Origin: Myrmaecium sp. VS I D KN 1
Taxonomy: Eukaryota > Ascomycota > Dothideomycetes > Valsariales > Valsariaceae
Assembly: GCA_019775845.1 (NCBI GenBank)
Contig: JADQAV010000038.1
Coordinates: 726,812-790,811 of the forward strand
Length of the DNA stretch: 64,000 nucleotides
Direction: 5' to 3'
This document shows positions 33,638 through 44,983 of this stretch, piece after piece (within the stretch, counting starts at the first letter, position 1; each line of letters begins with the position of its first letter). The position numbers and the translations under genes were made by a program. The notes under the pieces were generated by a model that ran no database searches, was not told the DNA's origin, and saw nothing but the letters and a program-made list of their open reading frames with translations.

Positions 33638-35103
33638 TCACTGATTGTAAGTCGCATGCGCACTCAGCTTGCCCTCTTTCTCCAGCTCCCTTAACAGATA
33701 CTGCCTCAGCAACGCCTCCGTACTCTGCGGATCACGGCTGTGATACCACTCGCTCCCATGCCTCATAAACTCAAACACCACCTCGATCAAGATCAACCAG
33801 ATGATATACCACTCCAGCTTGATCCCATGCTCCTCGCTCAACCGCTCCCGCAACACCGTCGCGATCTCCTGCGCGTAATTCATCTTCTCATTCAACACCT
33901 TGATGCGCACGCCCACATCCAGCACCCGGCCCACTTGATCGTAGTAGTCCTCGAGACCCAGCTCGTGGCGGCTGTCCCAGAAGAGATCGGGGAGGGAGTC
34001 CGTGAGCTCGGAGTAGAGATTCAGCTGGGCGCGGATGTTCAGGAGCTCGCCCGTCTTGCGCAGGATGAAGGGGCGATCGTACGGGAACTTGCCCTTGGGC
34101 CCTTGCCACGACGCGAGCATGATGGGGATGGATCGGGTGCTCTCGAAGTACGCGTCGAAGAGGCTTTCCATGACGGCGAGCTTGGTCGAGCGGGCGAGGC
34201 CGGAGGAGAAGGCGATCTTGGCGAGGACGGTGTCGACCTCCGGGTGCAGGGCGAGCTCGATGGGGCGCTGGTCGTGCTGGTCCTGCGACTCCTGCACCTG
34301 CTTCTCGACCTTGGTGCCGAGGATGATGGTGTCGCCGATGATGCTGCTGGATTCGGTGGTGGGGTCCTCGACGTAGACGAGGTTCTCCGTCTCGATTAGG
34401 TCCGGGTGGGCGCCCCCGGCGGCTTCGGGCAGGACCCGCGTCACGAAGCGCATGACGTGCTTTTCTGGCACGTTCCAGGCGACCACGGTGCCCGAGGGGA
34501 AGATGAAGATGTCGCCGGCGTCGGTTCGCTCGCTCTCGGAGCCGTTGGCGTCTTCTTCGATGATCCTGTATGCGGTGCGGAAATGAACGACTTGGGGGTG
34601 TAAACCGGTTTGGTAGGGATCGATGTCGTGGCCGTCCGCTTTGATCAGTCGAGCGACTGCAAGCATATTGTATTGCTCCGCTGCGCAGTACGCTTTCACC
34701 TCCTGCGTCCTGATTAGCATGCCGCTCCGCCCCATCCGTGCCTAACAGACTCTCGTACCTTCGTGTCCGCTTCCGGGTCGACGAATCGCCGTCTTCCTTT
34801 GCCCTTGATGAAACCGGACCGTGACCGCTGCGCCTCCGCTGCTATGCTTCGGAGTGACGCCTTTCCAGCGGACAATCTTGCCCGCGCGCCCTCCTTCTTT
34901 TCTGCCTCATTGCTCTCGGATATCTGCGCCTGCTTGCAGGCGCCATGTGTAGTGGTGAAAGATCGCGTTGGAGGAACCGTGAAACTCCACGCCGCTTTCG
35001 CCGGTGTCGTGCTCCGAGGGAGCGGCCTACTGCATTGAAAGGCTCTCGTGCTGGCCGAAAGGCTTCGAGCAGACCATCTTAAGACATTTCCGCGAGTTGT
35101 CAT
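33638..35103 (-). CDS. MRX10: RMND1/Mrx10-like mitochondrial protein (DUF155)
   Basis: About 469 aa in two exons (34759-35103 and 33638-34702). The N-terminus (MTTRGNVLRWSARSLSASTR) is rich in Arg/Ser with no acidic residues, a likely mitochondrial presequence. The DUF155 core includes VVHFRTAYRIIEED, the DAGDIFIFPSGTVVAWNV strand and FSSGLARSTKLAVMESLFD. It ends with a single membrane helix (LEWYIIWLILIEVVFEFM) before a short tail, the architecture of RMND1/Mrx10. Human RMND1 supports mitochondrial translation; the fungal role is inferred. The acceptor used keeps frame (DTK joined to EVKAYC); another AG 7 nt upstream would not. The gene shares a 361-nt promoter region with VPS41. Confidence 0.88.
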
Positions 35104-35464
35104 TGCCGGTGGGCCAGTCGAGGTGACGCCTATTTACATGGCAGTCTCACGACTAGGGGGGAAGATGGCGTGGGCGGAGTCCGAGGAGGAAAAGGGCTGG
35201 CAGACACCTGCGTGCTGGAGGAAGTGACTGGAAGAAAAAAGCGGTCACATCCACCCTGACATCCGCAGTGCCGCAGTCCATAGAGGCCGGAGCGGAGCCG
35301 GATGTGGAGCCTGAGGCACCCGGCCGCATCACCGAGCTCGACATCATCGCCCAGCTGGCCGGGCAGCCCCAAGCTTTCCCGATCTGCATTTCATCCCATG
35401 AGAGCTCCGTAACTCTCAACCCCCTTGAGCCTCAACTTGCAGCACCGCAGCTCATGCACCCGGC
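35104..35464. promoter_or_regulatory. Divergent promoter of MRX10 and VPS41
   Basis: A 361-nt shared upstream region with no recognisable core elements. Confidence 0.35.
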
Positions 35465-38400
35465 ATGGCTGCGGAACCCGAAGAACTCCCTCACCATGGC
35501 GCGTCTGCCACCAGCGCCGATAAAGATGAGCTCGACGACAAGAACAGCTCATCGACGAGCGGCGCGTTGGAGCGGCCGCGGAACGGTCACGACGTGACGA
35601 GCGAGGAGGAAGATGAGGAGGATACCGACGAAGGATCCGACGTGGATGAGGAGCCGAAGCTCAAATATACCCGTTTGACTAGCAGTCTCGGTCCCGTCTA
35701 CCGCAACGGGGATGCGACGAGCACCTTCATCGTGGCTGGAGACAAGATGGTAGGGATGCTCTCGCGGCCATGGCATGCCATGCGCTTTACCACAAGGACG
35801 GTTGCTGAACTGTACATAGATGATAGGCACACATAATGGCAACATCGTGAGCTGCCCCGGGGACTCGCGCGACACAAGCACGAAGATCAGCTAACCTGTC
35901 ACCAGCACGTCCTATCTATACCTTCCTTCCAATCGATGCGCCTATACCATGCCCATTCAGCCTCCGTCACGTCGATATCCGTCTCGCCCTTTCCGCCTCC
36001 GCTACCAGACGGCAGAAGCAATGGCAGTGTCAGACCGGAGAGCTCCTACTCACGGACTCTGACCCGCACGCCCTCCGGCAGCAACAGTCAATCACCATCC
36101 TCGCGTACCCCGAGACAACAGGCCCCCATACCTCCGACCCCTTCGAACTCCATTTACATCGCTACCTCCTCCATCGACGGCCACGTCTGCGTCGCTTCCC
36201 TCGTAGATCTCAAGGATGTCACCCTCCGCAACTTCTCCCGTCCCGTCCAAGCCGTCGCGCTCTCCCCGGAGTACAAAAGCGACCGTACCTATCTCTCCGG
36301 TGGCCTGGCCGGCAATCTCATCCTCACCTCGGGCGCCCGGCCTGGCGTCAGCGCCAACGCCAACACCAACAGCGCCGCCGCAGCCGCTCAAGGCTGGCTG
36401 GGTTCCATCGGCCTGGGCAGCAGCAGCGGCAAGGACACCATCCTGCATTCGGGCGAGGGCGCCATCAGCATGATCAAGTGGTCGCTGTCGGGCAAGTACG
36501 TCGTCTGGGCGAACGAGCAAGGCATCCGCATCATGCGGACCGACATCAAGCTCGAGAGCCAAGACGCGGATTTCGCCTGGAAGCGCATCGGCTTGGTCGA
36601 GAAGCCGAACTTCCGCATCTGGGAGGAGATGGCGGGGGTGTGGAAGGCGAGGGCGGAATGGGTGGATGAGCAATGCTTGGAGAGCGATGATCCCGACGAG
36701 GAGGAGGAAGGTTCTGGCGCGAGTAGCGTGCAGACAGTCATTGAGAATGGGAAGGCTGACGATCTTGGCACGCGGAGGCAGCGCAAGGAAATCAAGAGGA
36801 AGAAGGAGATTGAGAAGTTGGTGGTGGGATGGGGAGATGCCGCATGGGTTATCAACATCCATCCCGGCGGCCCGGGGAAGGGCAGGCATGTTGGCGAAAG
36901 GTCCGCAGGCAGAGCGGAGATTGTCCATTTGTGAGTACTCCACGGCTTACCCCATATACATCCTCTAACTACTCCTCTCTCGTAGCCTACGGTTCGAAGA
37001 TTGTATCATATCTGGCTTATCGCTCTATACCCCCTCCTTACTTCTCATTCTTGCTTACCGCACCCGCGACGACAACGACAACCCCATCCCCGCCCCCGTC
37101 GAAGCCAAGCCGAAGCGGGGGATGCGGCACCGGCAGAACGGCCTCCCGCCCGAGCTCAAGCTCGTCGACGCCACCACGGGCGAGGAGGCCGAGGTCGACG
37201 AGCTCACCATCAGCCGCTACGAGACGCTCTCCGCGGCCGACTACCACCTGAGCACGCTGTACATCCCCCACCCGAGCAAGGCCCTCCCGCCCGCCCAGCG
37301 GAACGCGTTCGAGGCCATCGGCGGCGGCATCTGGGACGCCGGCGTCAGCGCGACCCGCATCTTCAGCTCCGGCGCGAGCATCATCAGCATGGCCGGGAGC
37401 GGGGACAGCAACCGGAACAAGGCCGCCTCGGCGCACGGCTCCATCCCGGCCTCGGACTTCTCCACCGCCTCCAGCCGGAAGCCGCCGGAGCCGCACCCGT
37501 CGGCATCGAGCGCGGGGCTCAAGATCTTCATCCAAAGCCCGTACGACTGCTTCCTGGCGGTGAAGCGCGACCTGGCCGACCACCTGAACTGGCTGCTCGA
37601 GCACGCCGAGTACAAGGACGCGTGGGAGCTCATCGACCAGCACCCGGAGATCGTCACGCCGCCGGCCGTCGACCGGGCGCCGAGCGGGTCGGAGCCGACG
37701 CCGGTGGGCACGCCGGTGCGGACGGGCGGCAGCCTGGCCGACTTCTTCGCCGACGACGCGGCGAGCGAGACCACGGTGTCGGGCGCGCGCGCGCACAACT
37801 CGGCGGTGGAGAAGGAGAAGCGCCGGATCGGGGACCTGTGGGTGAAGCAGCTGGTGGCCGCCGGTCAGTGGGTGGAGGCGGGCCGGGTGGCCGGGAGGGT
37901 CCTGGGCGGCTCGATGCGGTGGGAGCATTGGGTGTGGACGTTCGCGCAGGCGGGCCGGTTCGACGAGATCACGCCGTACATCCCGACGCGGCAGCTGACG
38001 CCGCCGTTGCCGTCGCTGGTGTACGAGTTGGTGCTGGGTCACTACATCATTCAGGACCGGGTTCGGTTTAAGGAATTGATCGAGCTGTGGGATCCGGAGC
38101 TGTACGATGTGCATGCCGTTGTTGAGGCGATCCGGAGCCGGCTTGCCGCGGGCGACATTACGGAGGACACGGTGGAGGATGGCGAGGTGGGGCGGGACTG
38201 GCGCATTCTGCAGGAGGCACTGGCCAAGCTGTATCTGGCTGATGGGCGGCCGCGGGAGGCGTTGCGGTGCTACATTCGGCTGCAGAACGCGGATGCCGCG
38301 ATGGCGTTGATCAGGGACCAGCATCTGCTCGAGGCGGTCAAGGATGACATCCCCGGGTTTATCCTGCTGCGGGTGAGCAAGGAGCAACTGGACAACGCGT

Positions 38401-39729
38401 CCTTGGCCGAGCTGGAGGAGGCCTCGGCGGAAGCCATCCATCTGCTGGTCGACGAGGCCCTGCAGGGGATCGTGCGGCCTGCGGACGTGGTCTCCCAACT
38501 CCAGACCAAGGGCCCGGCCTTCCAACCCTTCCTCTTCTTCTACCTGCGCGCGCTGTGGAAAGGCGAAGGGCACGAGGGTCGCAGCGGCAGCAGCCGGGGC
38601 CAGGTGGCGGAGGAAGGCAAGAGCATGGCGGAGGAGTTCGCCGACCTGGCCGTCGACGTCTTCGCCGAGTACGACCGGGACCTGCTGATGGATTTCCTGA
38701 AGACGAGCCAGGGCTACTCGTTCGAGAACGCGACGGCGGTGTGCGAGCAGCGGGAGTACGTCCCCGAGCTCGTGTTCCTGCTCTCGAAGACGGGCCAGAC
38801 GAAGCGGGCGCTGTTCCTCATCATCGACCGGCTCGGCAACGTGAGCCGGGCGATCGGGTTCGCGAAGGAGCAGGACGATCCGGATCTGTGGAATGATCTG
38901 CTCGATTACAGCATGGATAAGCCGCGGTTCATCCGTGCGTTGCTGGAGGAGGTGGGCACGAGCATCAATCCGATCACCTTGGTTCGGAGGATCCCCGAGG
39001 GCTTGGAGATTGAGGGCTTGCGCGAGGGCATCGGCCGCATGGTGAGGGAATATGAGATTCAGTACTCTATCTCGGAGGGCGTGGCGAAGGTGTTGAAAGG
39101 GGAGGTTGCGGGGGCGATGGACTTGCTGCGACAGGGGCAGCGGAAGGGGGTGCGGTTCGAGGTGTGCAAGGGGGCTGAAGAGGAGACAGAGAAGGTGGAA
39201 GGGGGAGAAGCGGAAGCCGAGGACGGCGGGAAAGTGGCGGCCGTGGGATCCCTCAAGGGCGGCCGGAAGGACGCATCAGCTTTGGCTCCCGCACGCTGCG
39301 TCGGTTGTCAAAAAGCCTTCAACGAAGCCGGTAAGTCATCCCACCAATCCTCCCTCTCTCATCCCCTCAACACTGACCCTAAACCCCCCCATCACAGTCT
39401 CCGAATCCCTCGTCGGCTTTGCCTGCGGGCACGTCTACCACCTCTCCTGCCTGCTCTCCTACAAGAGCATCGACCCTTGCGCCGACGACGGCGGCGGGGC
39501 GGACGAGGCGGAAGAGGAGCGCCGGGCGGCGGCTGCGGCGACGGCCGCGCGGTTGCAGGCCCAGTTTGCTGCGGATGAGGATGAGGATCCGACGGGCTAC
39601 TCGAGTCGGAGTGTCGGTGCGAAGGTTGCGCATGCGCATGTGATTCGCTCGGCGGTGGGGGGTGGGTGTAAGGTGTGTCGTTCGGTGGAAGCGGAGAGGG
39701 AGAGGGAGGGGGAGGATGGGGGGGAGTGA
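35465..39729 (+). CDS. VPS41: HOPS complex subunit Vps41
   Basis: About 1337 aa in five exons: 35465-35749, 35820-35846, 35906-36930, 36986-39330 and 39398-39729. Vps41 is the HOPS subunit that binds Rab7/Ypt7 and tethers membranes to the vacuole; it also serves AP-3 vesicles. An acidic N-terminal stretch is followed by the WD40-like propeller (GTHNGNIHVLSIPSF, then SIYIATSSIDGHVCVASL). An alpha-solenoid (clathrin-heavy-chain-like) region starts at about SPYDCFLAVKRDLADHLNWLLE. The end is a RING-H2 finger, with CVGCQKAF at the end of exon 4, FACGHVYHLSCL in exon 5 and a final CKVC pair. A Glu/Ala/Arg-rich insert of about 50 residues sits inside the RING loop. Exon 2 encodes only MIGTHNGNI. 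All phases agree. Confidence 0.93.
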
Positions 39730-40798
39730 GGAGGGTTGGGGGCTTGGGCGCGGCGGGTTTCGGTCAGGGCTGATGGGATTGACCATGTTATGGAGTTGTG
39801 TCTTTTCTGTTTCTATTCTCGGTTTCCCTTTGCTGCTGCCTTGGTTTTTCTTCACTTTTGCGGCATCGATGGGGAGTTTTACTGGTCTACAAGCCACAAG
39901 GCAGCCAGAGCGGATTGAAACATCTTTTTATTGTTCTTTTTAGGAGGAGGTACTAAGGAAATAGTTTCATCTTTTGCAACAATGTCACGGTATGTGTGCG
40001 TTTCTCCCTGCATTCCTCCTGCATCTCCACGACTACAGGGAGAGAGATAGCTACCAGTGTACCGTACAGTATACCTCGCATACGTGAAGAAAGGACGGAC
40101 CGTACCTGCCCAGCCCCCCTCAAATCCGCTCGTTCCTTCCCGATTCGTCGTCCCTGTCCTTCACCGTTCACCTCGTCGCCCGTAGCATACTAAGTATAGT
40201 ACTATGTACCCAAGCGAGGCATAATGTTACCCCCCCAACCTCCTGTCCCCGTCGTCCTTTTCTCGCTCCATCTTCCTCGTGTTCTGGATAGATTGTTATA
40301 GCCGTGGAAGCATACGATATCATCCCATTCGGTCATCCATCATAGGGAGCATCTTTCGAGGAAATTCACACTCCCGGCGGACATACCTACCTGCTTACAG
40401 ACTTAACAGCGCACATCATACTTCCTCATACCAGACTTCGCCTGTGGTATCATCATCAGCTTTTCGCAGAGTATAGGATAGCATTGCAGAGCTACTTACA
40501 TACTTTACTACATCATCTTCAATATTCTCCTACCGGAGAGAGGACCGAAGGAAGGAGAACACGGAAAGAAGTGAGAGTAAGGCAGAGAACCTGTCTGTTC
40601 TCAGCTACACCACACCATACCGCGTGGAAGCACAGCGGGTCCTGATCTGAAAGAGCCGTAAGCCAAAGAAGAAAGAAAGACAAGAAAGGGAGGTCCCACC
40701 AAGAAAGCCATCAATCAACCAAGCAAACAAGCAAGCCTCCCCAGAAAAAGACAGTAAAAAAATACAATAGAAAAAAGAAGAATAAAAAAGAAGGCACA
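39730..40798. promoter_or_regulatory. VPS41 3' end and upstream region of the low-complexity gene
   Basis: About 1.07 kb. The last 140 nt before the next ATG are A/G-rich on the plus strand, with many AAAAAG and AAGAAA tracts, forming a purine-rich leader. No gene or certain promoter motif is identified. Confidence 0.35.
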
Positions 40799-42781
40799 AT
40801 GAACCTGAAATCATGCTTCAAAGGCCTGCGGCGGCGGAGGCGGGAGCAACAGGAGCGGGAGCAACGGGAGCTGGAAGAGCGGGAGCGGGCCCGAATGGAG
40901 TTGGACCAGCGGGAGCGGGAGCGGAATCTGCGGGAACCGCCGAATGAACAGCGGGAGCAGCGGCGGCTGGAGCTGCCGGAGCTGGACATGTTGGAGCTGG
41001 GGATGCCGGAGCTGGAGATGCCGCAGCTGGAGCAGCAGCAACATCACCAGCATCAGCAGCAACAGCAACAGCAGCATCAGCACCACCACCAGCAGACGGA
41101 GAACCAGCACCACCACCCCATCAACACCGTCCCGCCTCCTCCACCTCCACCCCCTCCACCCCCTCTTCCACCTCCCTCACCGCTACCGCCGCACCTCCTC
41201 ACCGTCCTCAACCTCTCCCTGCAGGTGCACACGCAGATGCACACTCAGATGACGCAGCTACACACGCAGATTCCTCCGCAGATGCAGACGCAGCTACAAA
41301 CTCAGCTGCAAGCGCAACTGCAGTCGCAACTGCAAGCGCAATTGAACGGACTGCACGGACTGCATGGACTTGACAGGCACGAACCCGGAGCCGGGGACGA
41401 AGCCGGAGTTGGGGACGGAGCCCGGGACGAAGCCGGGACCGGGATCGCGACCGAGAACGCGAACGACAGGGGCCGCTGGTCATTTGTTTGGGGGGGCGAG
41501 GTGGAGGAGAGTCTTTCGAGAGGCTCGCGACCAATCTCGCCACCGCAACCACAGCCACCGGCGACGCCAGTGACGGCATCGAGAACGAGCGATCGCGACA
41601 GTAGGCAAGATAGCGTTGTCGCGGGCGGAGCTCCCGACGCGGTCCAGTACGGGCACAGCGCGTTGGCATCGCTGTTCACCGCCGCTGCTGCTGCGGCCAT
41701 CGCCGTCGCCGTCCCCGTTCCCGTTCCCATTCCTATTCCGGATGACGTGAGGACTTACGTGCCGGGCGGTGGCAGCGTGAGCAGCAGCGGTAGCAACAGT
41801 CGCTGCAACAGCAGTGAGGGGACCAGCTCCGCCTGCATATCCTCCACTACCACCACCATCGCAGCGGGAGCATCATCACCCCTCTCATCACCTTACCGCA
41901 CCCGCACCCGCATCACCCCCTCCCCCTTTACCCAACACCAGCACCAGCACCAGCACTCCCAGGAGGCCCCCCTCCCAACCCCGCCCCTCACGCCTCCCTC
42001 CGCGTCTGGATCCCGTCTCCGGCGCAACAACGCCGTGCGCCACCACCAGCCCCACCGACACCTTCCGCGATCGATGCGGAGTCGGAAGGGTGGGGGACGG
42101 TGCAGCGGCGGAGGGGACGAAGGGACAGGGAAAGGATCTGGAGGGGGACCAGGAGGGGGAGAGGGGTCTGGAGGGGTAGGAGCAGGAGAAGGGGGAGGAG
42201 GAGAATGTGAAGGAGGAGGAGAAGATCAGCAGGAGTCACCACCGGAAGAGGAGGCGAGCAGCAACGACGACGCGGCGACCGAGCGGGACCGCGAAAGGAG
42301 CGGGAACGCAGAGCAGCTAGTGCGCCATCGACCGTCCAGCATCGACGAAGCCGTCAATGACGACAACGCCGAGCACCAAGAACCGGAAGAGGAAGAACCA
42401 TGGACCCTCCTCTTCCCCACCGAAGTCCTGATCCGCAGTGCCCCGGACCCGGACCCGGACCTCCGCAGTCCCGGCCCCCGCTCCCTGGATCGTCTGGGTG
42501 CGGAGCGACACTTCCGCTTGCCCGCCGGCGCGACGTGGGATCTGAGCGATGCATTCGATGCGCGTGGATTGCGGTGTCGGAGTCGGTTTCGGGAGGAGAT
42601 GGGGAGGGTGGAGGATGCGGATGTTGAGGGTGATGCTGAGGGTGATGGTGATGCTGATACTGATGCTGATGCAGGCCGGGGTGCGCGGCGCAGGACCAGG
42701 GCGTGGAGGAGGACGACGGCGTCGATGGGGTTGGTTGTACCGCCGCTGAGGGGGCTGGGGGGGAGGTTGTCTTTGGGGTGA
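40799..42781 (+). CDS. Low-complexity Gln/His/Pro-rich protein, unknown function
   Basis: Single frame of 660 aa; no known domain. In order it has a charged Arg/Glu coil (about 10-60), Glu-Leu-Pro-Met repeats, a Gln/His tract (about 78-110) and a run of 11 prolines. After these come tandem Gln-Leu units (TQLQTQLQAQLQSQLQ), an Ala/Gly/Glu/Asp segment, a Ser-rich part and Gly/Glu-rich stretches. A more ordered C-terminal block follows (WTLLFPTEVLIRS, then FRLPAGATWDLSDAFDARG). The short MNLKSCFKGLRRRRRE start and the C-terminal block look like constrained sequence, which argues for a real gene. The large antisense frames here are by-products of composition. Probably fast-evolving or lineage-restricted; a transcription-related role is possible but unproven. 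Confidence 0.6.
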   Translation: MNLKSCFKGLRRRRREQQEREQRELEERERARMELDQRERERNLREPPNEQREQRRLELPELDMLELGMPELEMPQLEQQQHHQHQQQQQQQHQHHHQQTENQHHHPINTVPPPPPPPPPPPLPPPSPLPPHLLTVLNLSLQVHTQMHTQMTQLHTQIPPQMQTQLQTQLQAQLQSQLQAQLNGLHGLHGLDRHEPGAGDEAGVGDGARDEAGTGIATENANDRGRWSFVWGGEVEESLSRGSRPISPPQPQPPATPVTASRTSDRDSRQDSVVAGGAPDAVQYGHSALASLFTAAAAAAIAVAVPVPVPIPIPDDVRTYVPGGGSVSSSGSNSRCNSSEGTSSACISSTTTTIAAGASSPLSSPYRTRTRITPSPFTQHQHQHQHSQEAPLPTPPLTPPSASGSRLRRNNAVRHHQPHRHLPRSMRSRKGGGRCSGGGDEGTGKGSGGGPGGGEGSGGVGAGEGGGGECEGGGEDQQESPPEEEASSNDDAATERDRERSGNAEQLVRHRPSSIDEAVNDDNAEHQEPEEEEPWTLLFPTEVLIRSAPDPDPDLRSPGPRSLDRLGAERHFRLPAGATWDLSDAFDARGLRCRSRFREEMGRVEDADVEGDAEGDGDADTDADAGRGARRRTRAWRRTTASMGLVVPPLRGLGGRLSLG

Positions 42782-43020
42782 TGGTATTCATCTAACCCAA
42801 GGGGCTGGATGGCTTGAATAGGAAGACTTCGGCTGGTATGATTAGTGGGGTTCCTTGCTTTGGTCAATAGGAGGAGCATGGTTAGGCTTTTCTGAGGAAA
42901 GAACGGAGAGGGAACAGGGATTGAATAACCGAGAATGAAAACCATTGATTTTTTTTGTTAATCCGACAAAACTGGGAAAGGTCTACAGAGGAAGAAGAGA
43001 ATGGTACACTCAGCGGATAC

Positions 43021-44473
43021 TCAACTCGCCGTTTCAGCATCCGGCTTCGGGACGGTATCATCCACCGGCGGCGCCGGAGCAGGAGTCGACGCCTTAGGAG
43101 GCGCCCGCGGCGGCCCCCCTTTCGCTGGTGGCGGTGGCGGGACGTTAGCCGGGCTCTTGCTCGGCACGTAATCGAGCTCCCGACTCTTCTGCTCGCCCTC
43201 TTTGAAGTAGTCGTCCAGACCGGCGGAAGGAGAGATGGCGTGATGCACGCGCGTCTTCCGCGCGCGGCCATGCGGCGGGGCCGGGCTGCCGGAGGTGGGC
43301 TGCGGGGGAGGAGGAGGCGACTTGGTCTGGGCGAAGCTCAGGTTGGCCGGGACGAGGAACTCGTGGGAGCCGGCGGCTGTGGGGGGCGTGGCGGCGGTGT
43401 AGGCACCGCCGTAGCCGGACGCGGGACGTTTCTCGTCGGAGCCGGCATAGCTGTCGAAGAGGGTTTCGCCGGGGGCTTGCGGGGGTTCGTCGAGCGGGGC
43501 GGGGATGCGGTGCAGGGCGCCGAAGCCGAGGACGCAGCCGAGGGCGCCTTCGCCGCCCCAGCTGCGGGATGGGGTGATGGTGACGGGTCGGGTGACGTTG
43601 TACTCGTGGTTGTAGACGTAGAGGCGTAGGGGTCGGTTCATGTACTGCATTGGGAGGTTCGTTCGTGGTTAGTTCTGTCTCTGCGGGCCAGATGGCAAGG
43701 ACAGGGCAGGGCGGAGCGGAACTTACATCCTCCACCAGCTCCCCCAAGCCAGCCTCGCCCCGGACGAGGCCTTCGGGGCTGCCGATGACATAGTCGCCAT
43801 AGGGCAGTAGGCCGGCCACGTCAGCGGGAGAGTTCGGGATGACATCGAGGATGTGCCAGACGTCCTCGGTGTTGGTCAAGGGGGCCCATTGAAGGGAAAG
43901 ACCCAAGGAGGCGGTGTCGGCCGGGACAGGAACGTAGATCTCGCGAATCCGTTGACCCTGGGCGTCGAACGCTGGTGGTTAGCCAGGAATGGGGAGAAGA
44001 ACGGATCACACGGTTGATGGGAATGGAAGATGTCTGCTCGTTACTTCATCCACCCTACCTTTGCGCTAAACAGGCCGAGACTAATGCTGGAGCCGGCGCA
44101 GTTGCGGACCTCGGTCGCGAAGAGGTTGGGATCGGGGCTGTCCTGAAGGGAGGATGTTAGGTCGAAGTACAAGTACGCGGTGTTACGCAAAGATGAATGG
44201 ACGAATAGATGAATAGATGGCCATTGCAATTGATATACTAGTACCAGCACTAGTACTAGCACTGGTATAGTGATACGGATTCACACTCTTCACACTCACC
44301 AGCGTCCGGCCATTGATGCCGATGATGTAGTCGAACCAAGGCTCAATGGCCAAGTCCGGATTGGTGTTGCGCAGGACCTGGAAGCCGGCCGCGCCATGAA
44401 GCCCGCCGCCTTGCTGCTCGTCGCTGGGAGCAGCGTCAAGGCGACCGATCACACGGTTGAGGGCTCGGAACAT
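43021..44473 (-). CDS. GRH1: GRASP-family Golgi/secretory protein Grh1
   Basis: About 370 aa in four exons: 44300-44473, 44059-44142, 43727-43957 and 43021-43644. It starts [15 protein letters not shown], like yeast Grh1, which is held on membranes through an acetylated amphipathic N-terminus, not a myristoylated Gly. Two PDZ-like GRASP domains follow. The first covers about 28-110 ([26 protein letters not shown], then [12 protein letters not shown]). The second covers about 112-210 ([11 protein letters not shown], then [21 protein letters not shown] and [18 protein letters not shown]). The C-terminal tail is Pro/Ala/Ser-rich and disordered. GRASP proteins work at ER exit sites and Golgi and in unconventional secretion. 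Exon 3 must begin at the second of two nearby acceptors to give [15 protein letters not shown]. Confidence 0.9.
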
Positions 44474-44983
44474 GATGATGAGTGGTGGTGATGGCAGTGT
44501 TGTTGTTGTGGTTCAGTCCCTTTAAGTTGTTGGAGTGAGGATGTGATGTCGTGGTGTTGTTCTGCCTGATTTTGGCCTGATGCTGCCTGATAATCTTGAA
44601 GATCCTTGAGAACGACTCTGAGAGGTGGTCAGAGCTTCAAAGGATCGCTTAATCTGCAACCATTTCATTCATGTATCCACAGCTAAAGCTCCCCCGATCC
44701 TCCGCCGCCTCACCCAATAGAATTACCTAGACGAGCTAAAACAGCCCGCAGTATACCAGGAACGTTCAGAGAGATACCCTCCTTCGGGCCTTCACCATCC
44801 GACGAAAGGAAAGGACGCGGGATGACGGCGCATGACAGAAGCGACCGGAACGACACGAACAACCGGAGGACTTCAGCAGTAGCAGCAGAAGGACGAGCAG
44901 TCTTCGCGGTAGAAACCACGCGAACAGGATCGGGATCCGACCTGAGCAGCTGCACCACCGCCAGTTCGCGCACCCTCGCCGCC
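44474..44983. promoter_or_regulatory. Divergent promoter of GRH1 and TGS1
   Basis: About 510 nt. A CCAAT box at 44714-44718 (plus strand) is the only motif seen. The frame of TGS1 stays open upstream to 44822, but not with a convincing start. Confidence 0.35.

Noticed and set aside
37038-38573. 511-codon minus-strand frame opposite VPS41 (and a 356-codon third frame at 37001-38071)
   Set aside because: Arg/His/Pro/Gly-rich shadow of a GC-rich exon; the VPS41 frame is clearly conserved.
42226-42945. 239-codon minus-strand frame opposite the low-complexity gene
   Set aside because: Ser/Arg-rich shadow with no starting context; the plus-strand frame is three times longer and has a plausible leader.
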